Positions 9,522-16,180 of a stretch of DNA of 45,950 nt are shown here, in pieces. Each line of letters opens with the position of its first letter. Position 1 is the stretch's first letter. The stretch covers positions 251,129-297,078 of the forward strand of contig JAJFFF010000001.1 in NCBI GenBank assembly GCA_021776785.1, read 5' to 3'. The notes beneath the pieces were generated by a model. That model made no database searches and was not told the origin of the DNA. It was given only the letters and a program-made list of their open reading frames with translations. This DNA is from Planctomycetota bacterium. GTDB lineage: Bacteria > Planctomycetota > PLA2. Both the position numbers and the translations under genes were made by a program.

Positions 9522-9536
9522 TGGCACGAGGCTTGC
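9522..9536 (+). promoter_or_regulatory. Consensus sigma-54 (-24/-12) promoter
   Basis: TGGCACG (9522-9528), AGGC, TTGC (9533-9536) matches the sigma-54 consensus at every conserved base, with the correct GG-N10-GC spacing. Transcription would start near 9548, about 19 nt before the ATG at 9567, with AGGAGG at 9557-9562 between them. A sigma-54 promoter requires an enhancer-binding activator; none is encoded in this window. Confidence 0.72.
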
Positions 9537-9566
9537 GTTCCACCGCGTACAAGATCAGGAGGTGTT

Positions 9567-11435
9567 ATGCGTTGGTCGATCGCCATGTGTGTGTTGGTGT
9601 TGGGTGCGGGCTCGGTTCTTGCCGGCCCGATCGAAGTGTCGCCGTTTGAAATGGTGCGGTGGGAGAAAGGCGAGCCGCAGGTTCGCGTCGATGGACGTTG
9701 GTTTGAACTGATCAAGCTCAACGGGCTGACGCGCGCCGAGGTCATCGACGCTTGCCGGAAGTTGGATCGCGAACGGTGGCAGAAGCGATTTTGTGAAGAC
9801 TTGGTCGCCGCACTCGCGACAGTCGGCAAGCGGCTCGGCCAACGCGATGAACTCGTGTTGCGCGACGTCAAGAGTGGCAAGAGCGTGACACGCAAAGTGA
9901 CCTCGACGCGCGCCAATCGCGAGGCCATTCGCCGTGCGAAAGTGTGGAAGCGTATCGGTCGTCAGCCGGAGGCGGCGGTGACCGTCCAGCGCGTGAAACG
10001 TCCGCACGTCGATCGGATCGATCCGCGCTTTGCGCACTTTGTGTTGCGTCATTTCGACGACGATGACGGCCCCCGCGTCACCGGAGAACAGGCGACGGCC
10101 GATCTCGATCAACTCGAGTGGATGATTGAGAACGAGTACTCGTATCGCGATCGCGTGTCATTTGACTATCGCGCCGCTCTCGACACCGTGCGGACCGGAC
10201 TGGCGGACTCGATTGCGGTACGCGATTTCATGCTGCAGACGCGCAAAGTGGTGGCGCGCTTTGGCGATGGCCATGCGCGGGTGCGAGGGATCTGGCGGGC
10301 CCTGCCGCGCGGTTACCTACCGTGTGCGGTCGAAAGCGATGACCACGGCGTGGCGGCGCTGACCGATACGGGCGGGTTGTTCGATACGAAGCGTCCGTAC
10401 CTGCTCGCGATCGACGGCGTTCCCCTTGAGAAATGGATCGCGGTCGCTGGTCGCGTGCACGCCGCGGGTTCGCCGCAGTTTGTCCTGTCGCAATCACTCG
10501 ACACGTTGGTGTTCGTTCGTTTCCTGCGTAAGGAGATGAGCCTGCCCGACGGCGATACGGTCGCGCTGACGCTGGCGGCGCGCGGCGGCGGCGACAAGGT
10601 CACGGTCAAGCGCGAGGTCGCGGGGCGCCCGCCGCGCTGGGCGCGTCCGCGGCTGGCGCCGAGGCCGCGCCGGCTGCCGGGCGACATCGGCTACATTCCG
10701 ATCCCGGACATGAGCGTGCGCGGCGGGGCGGCCCGTACCCTCGCGCGCGCGGTCACGACGATGGCCGACACGCGCGGACTCATTCTTGACGTGCGCGGGA
10801 ACTCGGGCGGCGTGCGCGACATCTTGCGCGAGATGCTTCCGTACTTCCTGGCGCCCGACGAGCCCGCGTTTGTCGCGAACGTTGCCGCTTACCGGCTCCC
10901 GCCGGGCGCCACGCGCGAGACAACGGACGGATACCTGTCGAATCGCTACTGTTTCCCCGCGTCGAGCTCGTCGTTTTCGGACGCCCAGCGCGCGGCCGCG
11001 CAACGCGCCGCAGCCGCATTCAAGCCCTCACGAAAGCTCGATCCTACGCTGTTCAGTTCGTGGCACTTCATGGTCTTGGAGCGCACGTCCGCGCACGGCA
11101 CGTTTCACTACAACAAGCCGGTTGTCGTGCTCATCGACGAGCGTTGCTTTAGCGCCACCGACATCTTCGTCGGGGCATTCGCCACCCGCCAAAACGTCAC
11201 GCTGATGGGTGCGGCCACCGGCGGCGGAAGCGGGCGCGCGCAACAGTTCGAGCTTGTCTTTTCGCGACTGCGCGTGAAGCTCTCGACGATGGCGTCGTTT
11301 CGTCCCGACGGGCGGCTCTACGACGGTGTGGGAATCGCGCCGACAAAGCCCGCGCCGCCGCGCGACGTCATGGACCGGATCCGCGGTCGCGATCGCGTGT
11401 TGGAGGAAGCGGTGAAGCACCTCTCGAAGCCGTAG
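9567..11435 (+). CDS. Exported S41-family (C-terminal processing-like) peptidase
   Basis: The ATG at 9567 is chosen because AGGAGG precedes it and a signal peptide begins there (RWSIAMCVLVLGAGSVLAG). The mature part has an uncharacterised N-terminal ~130 residues, then a tail-specific-protease fold. Typical features are GDGHARVRG, YIPIPDMSV, LILDVRGNSGG, the nucleophile region RCFSATDIFVGAF with the likely catalytic Ser, and a MGAATGGGSGRA turn. The open frame extends 59 codons upstream but lacks signal sequence and RBS there. It probably acts in the periplasm or outside. The consensus sigma-54 promoter immediately upstream suggests conditional expression. It ends 8 bp from a convergent lipoprotein gene. 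The substrate is unknown. Confidence 0.86.
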   Translation: MRWSIAMCVLVLGAGSVLAGPIEVSPFEMVRWEKGEPQVRVDGRWFELIKLNGLTRAEVIDACRKLDRERWQKRFCEDLVAALATVGKRLGQRDELVLRDVKSGKSVTRKVTSTRANREAIRRAKVWKRIGRQPEAAVTVQRVKRPHVDRIDPRFAHFVLRHFDDDDGPRVTGEQATADLDQLEWMIENEYSYRDRVSFDYRAALDTVRTGLADSIAVRDFMLQTRKVVARFGDGHARVRGIWRALPRGYLPCAVESDDHGVAALTDTGGLFDTKRPYLLAIDGVPLEKWIAVAGRVHAAGSPQFVLSQSLDTLVFVRFLRKEMSLPDGDTVALTLAARGGGDKVTVKREVAGRPPRWARPRLAPRPRRLPGDIGYIPIPDMSVRGGAARTLARAVTTMADTRGLILDVRGNSGGVRDILREMLPYFLAPDEPAFVANVAAYRLPPGATRETTDGYLSNRYCFPASSSSFSDAQRAAAQRAAAAFKPSRKLDPTLFSSWHFMVLERTSAHGTFHYNKPVVVLIDERCFSATDIFVGAFATRQNVTLMGAATGGGSGRAQQFELVFSRLRVKLSTMASFRPDGRLYDGVGIAPTKPAPPRDVMDRIRGRDRVLEEAVKHLSKP

Positions 11436-11443
11436 CCGAGTCG

Positions 11444-11977
11444 TTACGGATCGCTTGCCGGCGGCGCGCGCACGACCCAAAGCGTGAGTGTGCCCGGCGC
11501 GATGTCTTGCACGAACGCGAGTCCCTTGGCGCGGCGAGAGTCTCTCGCATCGCGCAGCGCGAGGATGACACCGACGACGCAGTCCGGCCCATTCGGTGTC
11601 CAGTAGCCGGCCCGTTGATCCACTTCGATGTCGAGTTCGCGGGCTGCGTCCATGAGCCTTTGCCCCGCGAGCCACCAGTCTTTGGCCTGGATCAACTGCA
11701 AGAACGCCGCTTCGTCGCCCACCCCGACCTTTTGGAGGTTGCGCGTCCCGCCACCGGAAATCGAGATCCGTCCGACAAAGTCGCCGTAGTCGCTCAGCAC
11801 AAGGTCGAACGGCTTGGCGTCGGTTGGCGTCGATGTCGTTTTGTGCGGGCCCATGGCCACGTACTGGTCGTGCGCGCCCTCCCGGAATCGAATCTCAGTT
11901 GTCTCGACAGCGTTAGGCACGGCGCGGCAAGACGCAAATGCAAGAACAATCGCTACACCGCAAACAAAAACTCGCAT
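11444..11977 (-). CDS. Small lipoprotein of unknown function
   Basis: The start at 11977 gives a lipoprotein signal, MRVFVCGVAIVLAFASC, with the lipobox LAFASC. An in-frame extension upstream would overlap the divergent gene and spoil the signal. The mature ~160 residues have no domain I recognise; a segment VVGVILALRDAR and a C-terminal strand GTLTLWVVRAPP suggest a compact mixed fold. It is divergent from the FG-GAP lipoprotein (97-bp gap) and convergent with the S41 protease. Confidence 0.68.
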   Translation of the reverse strand: MRVFVCGVAIVLAFASCRAVPNAVETTEIRFREGAHDQYVAMGPHKTTSTPTDAKPFDLVLSDYGDFVGRISISGGGTRNLQKVGVGDEAAFLQLIQAKDWWLAGQRLMDAARELDIEVDQRAGYWTPNGPDCVVGVILALRDARDSRRAKGLAFVQDIAPGTLTLWVVRAPPASDP

Positions 11978-12074
11978 CCGAGAAGCATAGGCCACGCCCC
12001 TGCCGAATTCCGCGTGATGGAACTTCCCGTTGCGACGAGCGCGCCCCAGGACTACCTTGCGAGGGGAGGACGAG

Positions 12075-15000
12075 ATGCGAGTACTGTGCGTGATGTGCCT
12101 TGCAATGGTGGCAGGGTGCGGCCCGTTCGCGATTGGTTTCGGGGGGGTCAAAGCTCTGGAGAGCGACAATACCGATCAGCGCGAACTCAACGTCGCGTTG
12201 CTTCGCACCGATCCCACGCCGGACTTTGTGAACTTGGCGGAGTTCACCGCGGATGCTGCCGCGACGCGGGAGATCGTGGTGGAGACAAACAAGCCCGCGC
12301 AGGTGGACGCGCTACTCGTCGGTCCGGGACATTTGGCAACGGTCGGAGACAGCGACGCGTCCGGTTGTCCGCTCGCGTTTCAGGATTCTGCAATCGCTCG
12401 CGTGTTCGCGGGCCGCGTCGCAGCGGGGGCCGATCCCAATCGCCTGTTCGCGATGATCAATCTGCCGGGCCCGCTTGCGGACGGCGCCTATACGTTGTGG
12501 GTGCGCGCGCGCGACGACGTCGGACAGGTGCAGTGCATCTCGTTTGCGTGGACGCGCGATACGGTCCTCCCGACTTTTGTTCCGAAGCTGGTCGTGGAAG
12601 CGAGCGTTCCGCGTGCACTCGAGTTGAACTGGGACGCGGCGACCGATGAGCGTACCGGCGTGGCCGGTTACCGCGTGTATTGGGATGTCGGTGGGCGTAG
12701 CGTGCCTGACGATACGCCCCGCACGCCGGGGACGACTTACAACTTCGCCATGGACGGCGCGGTCCCGCAGGGCGCCTTTGCTGGACCGATGACCACGGTC
12801 ACCACGGAGCTTCAACTCTCTAACCTGCTTGCGGGGCGCGCGCACTACGTTCAAGTCACGGCGTTTGACGCGGCGGGTAACGAGACGCCGCTTACCGTGA
12901 ACGACGTGCTGTTGCCGACGCGGTCCGGGGCCGACGGCACGTTCTTGCCGGCGACGCCCGCCGACACGTTCGCGATGGGACCCAATGCAGCGGACCTTAC
13001 CGTGGGCGACTTCAACGGCGACGGCGTTCCTGACTTCGCTGCGATCGAGTTTTTTACTGAGAGGATCTCGTACCGACTCGGGCAGGGGCCGCCGGGGCGT
13101 GGGGACGGAACGTTCAGCGCGCGACAGACCTTCGCGGTCCGAGCACCAGCAACTCTCCTTCGCATGGAGGCCGCCGACGTCGACCGTGACGGCGATGACG
13201 ATCTCGTCGCTGTCGAATTCGGTGCAGACTTCTCGTCTGCTCGAACTCTTCTCGCGGTCGCTGGGCCGAACGTGTTCGAGGAACGTACGACGTTTGACTT
13301 TACTGTTGTTGGACCGGCCGGGCCCGAGGGGCAAAACATTGCCGCCCGGCTGAGCGGCTCGATTCTGCTCAAGGACATGGACGCGGACGGCACGCCCGAT
13401 CTCATCGCGGGTGCGGACCTGGGAAACTCGGGGCTGGTGGGTGCCGCGTACTCACGCGAACAAGGTCGCGGCATCTACGGTGGTCCTGCAGTCGACGGGT
13501 TGCGGATCAAGGACAGCGGTTTGTGGTTTTTTGGTTCGCCGAAGGCGGCGGATTTCAACTCGGACAACGTCCTCGACATCGTTTTCTTGGATCGATCCTC
13601 GGTGCGACTACTCCTGCATCGCCCTGACTTGCTCGACGGTGGGGGACCAGGCGAGTTCGAGGAGTCGATTCCTTACTCGGCGGGAGCCGAGCCGGCCTGC
13701 TCCGCATTGGGCGACTGGAATGGCGACCAAATTCCTGACCTCACGGTCGTCAACTTGGATGGACAAGTCCGCGTTCTTGCCGGCGTGGGTTCGAACGGTC
13801 GCGGCGAGGGCGCGCTCCGTTTGCTGCCGATTGCCGCGCGGATCGACGGTCTCCCTGGCGCGATAGTGACCGGCGATTTTAACGACGACGCGATTCAAGA
13901 CATTGCGTTGACACAACAGTTTCCGAATGCGGTCACCGTACTGTTGGGGAATGGCGAGAACGGCGTGCCCAACGCTACGTTCCGAGTCGCGCAGACGTTG
14001 TTCCTCGATGAAGCGCCGAACTCGATCGTCGCGCGCGACGTCACCGGCGATGGCATTCTCGACCTCTTGATCTTGTTGCCGAACGAGGGCGAGCCCGAAG
14101 CGCAAATGCAGATCTTGCGCGGTCGCGGAGCGCGCGCGGTACCGACGCTGGACTACACGACGGTGCGGTTTCAGTTTTCGCGCCCCGTGGACGGTGTTGC
14201 GACCGGCGATTTCAACGGGGACGGTGTTGACGACGTCGTGTTCGGGATCGAAACGCCCGGCGCGTTCGGGGGCGTGTTCGCCGATCTGTCGGTGACGCGC
14301 AGCCGCAACGGTCGGGGCCTTGCTTTCGCCGGCGATTTCGAGGGAATACCGTTCGCGGCCGGATTTGCCGGATCCGTGGGGTTCCCCGGCGGTCTTGCTT
14401 TCGCGACGGGAGACTTCGACAACAACGGCATCCTCGATGTCGCCGCCCAGCCGCGCGGCATACCGCGCTTTCCCGCCGGAAGGGACACGCCCGAACTCGA
14501 AGTGTTGTTTGGGCGAGGAATGAATGGCCGCGCCGAAGGGTCGTTCGCGCCGTCGGCCGATCCAGCGACTAACGCGTTTGGTTCGTTGCCCCTTCCGGAT
14601 CCGCCGTTCACGATTTGCACGCCCGAACCCATAGTCGGGCGTCCGGTAGGCCCGCGCGCGATTGTTTCGGGCGACTTCAACGGAGACGGGCTCGCCGACG
14701 TGGCGACGCTGAACGAAGTGGATTCCGTTGTTCGCATCGGGCAGTTTGGACTTCCCGGACCGCGGTCGACCGTCGCTGTCTTTTTGGGTCAAGGCGATCC
14801 CGGCCGGGGCGACATGACGTTTGCGCTTGATGCGCATTATTTTGCACCGTGCCGCGCGGAGTCGTTGGTTGCAGCGGACTTCGATGGCGATCACGTGGCA
14901 GACCTCGCGCTGAGCAGCGTCGAGGACGAAGCGATCATCCTTCTTTCCGGCGGCACGCGTACAGTATTCAACCCGTTTCTCGATCGCCTCGGCGTGATCG

Positions 15001-15509
15001 GCGACGGAACGTTCGCGACGCCGACCGCGCCTCCCGATGAACTTGTGGAGTTTGAAACGGTCCCGTTGCCTGGACCGTCGATCGTGCAGATCGTGGCCGG
15101 CGATTTTGATCGCGACGGGAATAACGATCTTGCCGTGCTGCATTCGCTTGGCATCCGCATCTTGCTCGGCGACGGTGCGGGCGGTTTCGCGACCGGCGGC
15201 GAAGTGCTTCTCGACACGCCGATTGAAATCGCGGCGCATGACCTCGACAACGACGGCGTGTTGGATCTGGCTGTGATCTTGGCCGGACCGACCGCCGAGA
15301 CAAGTCAGCTCGCGATTGTGCGCGGGTTGCGCGACGCGAGTGGATCACCCAACGGATCGCTCGAACACGTTCGAACCGTCGAGTTTGAGGACGCGGCGCG
15401 CGGCATCGCGTTCGGCGACTTCAACGGCGACGCGATCCCCGATATCGTCGTTGGCGGCGGATTTTTCCCGTGCCTGTTACTCGGCAAGGGTACGGTCGTT
15501 GGCGAGTAG
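12075..15509 (+). CDS. Large FG-GAP/VCBS-repeat lipoprotein
   Basis: The ATG at 12075 follows GGGGAGGA and gives a lipoprotein signal (MRVLCVMCLAMVAGC). The 1144-residue product has an N-terminal region of about 170 residues, a fibronectin-III-like stretch (LELNWDAATDERTGVAGYRVYW and VTAFDAAGNETP), then 14 calcium-loop-type repeats of the form DFNGDGxPDxxx. Examples are DFNGDGVPDFA, DVDRDGDDDLV, DFNSDNVLDIV and DFNGDAIPDIV. Such repeats usually fold into an integrin-alpha-like beta-propeller, here perhaps two propellers. The protein is probably anchored on the cell surface, where it may bind ligands or calcium. A 543-codon antisense frame over it is a shadow. Confidence 0.88.
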   Translation: MRVLCVMCLAMVAGCGPFAIGFGGVKALESDNTDQRELNVALLRTDPTPDFVNLAEFTADAAATREIVVETNKPAQVDALLVGPGHLATVGDSDASGCPLAFQDSAIARVFAGRVAAGADPNRLFAMINLPGPLADGAYTLWVRARDDVGQVQCISFAWTRDTVLPTFVPKLVVEASVPRALELNWDAATDERTGVAGYRVYWDVGGRSVPDDTPRTPGTTYNFAMDGAVPQGAFAGPMTTVTTELQLSNLLAGRAHYVQVTAFDAAGNETPLTVNDVLLPTRSGADGTFLPATPADTFAMGPNAADLTVGDFNGDGVPDFAAIEFFTERISYRLGQGPPGRGDGTFSARQTFAVRAPATLLRMEAADVDRDGDDDLVAVEFGADFSSARTLLAVAGPNVFEERTTFDFTVVGPAGPEGQNIAARLSGSILLKDMDADGTPDLIAGADLGNSGLVGAAYSREQGRGIYGGPAVDGLRIKDSGLWFFGSPKAADFNSDNVLDIVFLDRSSVRLLLHRPDLLDGGGPGEFEESIPYSAGAEPACSALGDWNGDQIPDLTVVNLDGQVRVLAGVGSNGRGEGALRLLPIAARIDGLPGAIVTGDFNDDAIQDIALTQQFPNAVTVLLGNGENGVPNATFRVAQTLFLDEAPNSIVARDVTGDGILDLLILLPNEGEPEAQMQILRGRGARAVPTLDYTTVRFQFSRPVDGVATGDFNGDGVDDVVFGIETPGAFGGVFADLSVTRSRNGRGLAFAGDFEGIPFAAGFAGSVGFPGGLAFATGDFDNNGILDVAAQPRGIPRFPAGRDTPELEVLFGRGMNGRAEGSFAPSADPATNAFGSLPLPDPPFTICTPEPIVGRPVGPRAIVSGDFNGDGLADVATLNEVDSVVRIGQFGLPGPRSTVAVFLGQGDPGRGDMTFALDAHYFAPCRAESLVAADFDGDHVADLALSSVEDEAIILLSGGTRTVFNPFLDRLGVIGDGTFATPTAPPDELVEFETVPLPGPSIVQIVAGDFDRDGNNDLAVLHSLGIRILLGDGAGGFATGGEVLLDTPIEIAAHDLDNDGVLDLAVILAGPTAETSQLAIVRGLRDASGSPNGSLEHVRTVEFEDAARGIAFGDFNGDAIPDIVVGGGFFPCLLLGKGTVVGE

Positions 15510-15770
15510 GCGAGTAGGCTCGTTCGGCTGCAGATCCGTCAGCGGCAAGTTCTTTAGGTCCGGTACGCCGACCGAACACGCGGCGAGCATGGCGAGTCGC
15601 CAGCGCTTTCGCGCTGTGCTTCTGACGTCGGTCCCGACGATCGAAGGCCTGTGGCCGCTCCTCGCCGAGCGAAGCCTACAGGCGCGCATCATCCAGCCCA
15701 TCGCCCACCGAGGCGCCATCCCGAACCACGAAAAAACAATAAACAGGTAGAAGCAAAAAAACCACCGAAC
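15510..15770. other. Non-coding gap before palindromic element 1
   Basis: No supported gene lies here. A minus-strand open frame (15477-15719) would overlap the 3' end of the FG-GAP gene. It has no ribosome-binding site or recognisable domain, though its composition (a segment like VPDLKNLPLTDLQPNEP) could be a decayed gene fragment. From about 15728 the sequence turns markedly A-rich, and this forms the outer left arm of the element that follows. Confidence 0.5.
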
Positions 15771-16060
15771 GCGGCACCCGAAATGCGGTACCCGAAATGC
15801 GGTACCGGGTTGGATTTTTTTCGACGTAAGTCACTGCAGATCAAGAGCTTAGGATTGCGATGTGCGGCATTGGTGCCGCAAAATGGGGCCTCGGATCGCC
15901 CTCCGCGATGTTAACTGCCACCCAATCGGCGTTTCGGGCGCGTCTGAGTCGCCGAAGTGCGGCCCCAATGCCGCACTTCGGCGATGTTAGTGACGATGGG
16001 CCAAGACCTTACAGCCGAAAAATTCCAACCCGGTACCGCATTGTGGTATCGCATGGGGTG
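15771..16060. repeat. Nested palindromic element, copy 1 (core 15796-16042)
   Basis: Terminal inverted repeats are perfect over 19 bp: 15796-15814 pairs with 16024-16042 (AATGCGGTACCGGGTTGGA). The left end carries about three tandem 14-bp units (GCGGTACCCGAAAT type, from 15771), and the right end shows the mirrored pattern. A T-run follows the left terminus and a shorter A-run precedes the right one. Inside are a 7-bp hairpin (15863-15880, TGCGGCA/TGCCGCA) and a perfect 14-bp hairpin (15950-15983). GTAAG follows the left T-run and reappears in the right arm on the other strand. The element sits between the convergent FG-GAP and 11-haem genes. Copy 2 at 45455 has nearly the same length (248 against 247 bp), order and core. 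Confidence 0.88.
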
Positions 16061-16129
16061 GGTGGCGGTGGATTGGACTTTTGTCTTCGTTGTTGCGTTC
16101 TTTGCTTTGGTTTATTTGTTGCTACTAAA

Positions 16130-16160
16130 AAAGGAGCGCCGGGTTTGCCGGCGCTCCTTT
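16130..16160 (-). terminator. Rho-independent terminator of the 11-haem cytochrome gene
   Basis: A perfect 13-bp stem (16130-16142 with 16148-16160) has a 5-nt loop. On the minus strand the stem is followed by a run of T, seen as the A-run around 16127-16132 on the plus strand and partly overlapping the stem base. It lies 20 bp after the stop of the gene ending at 16181. It may also act weakly in the other direction. Confidence 0.9.
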
Positions 16161-16180
16161 TGTTTGAGTTGTTGTGGGTC

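Noticed and set aside
12017..12034. TGGAAC...TTGC upstream of the FG-GAP gene as a sigma-54 promoter
   Set aside because: GG to GC spacing is 11 rather than 10 bp, and the -24 box is imperfect.
13608..15239. 543-codon open frame antisense to the FG-GAP gene
   Set aside because: The Asp-rich repeats on the plus strand explain the long open antisense frame; its translation is low-complexity and Arg-rich.
15477..15719. Short minus-strand frame between the FG-GAP gene and element 1
   Set aside because: It overlaps the FG-GAP 3' end, lacks an RBS and has no recognisable domain. A decayed fragment cannot be excluded.
15771..16060. Palindromic elements as integron attC sites or insertion sequences
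   Set aside because: There is no RYYYAAC/GTTRRRY pair at cassette boundaries, no integrase or transposase, and no clear target-site duplication in the flanks.
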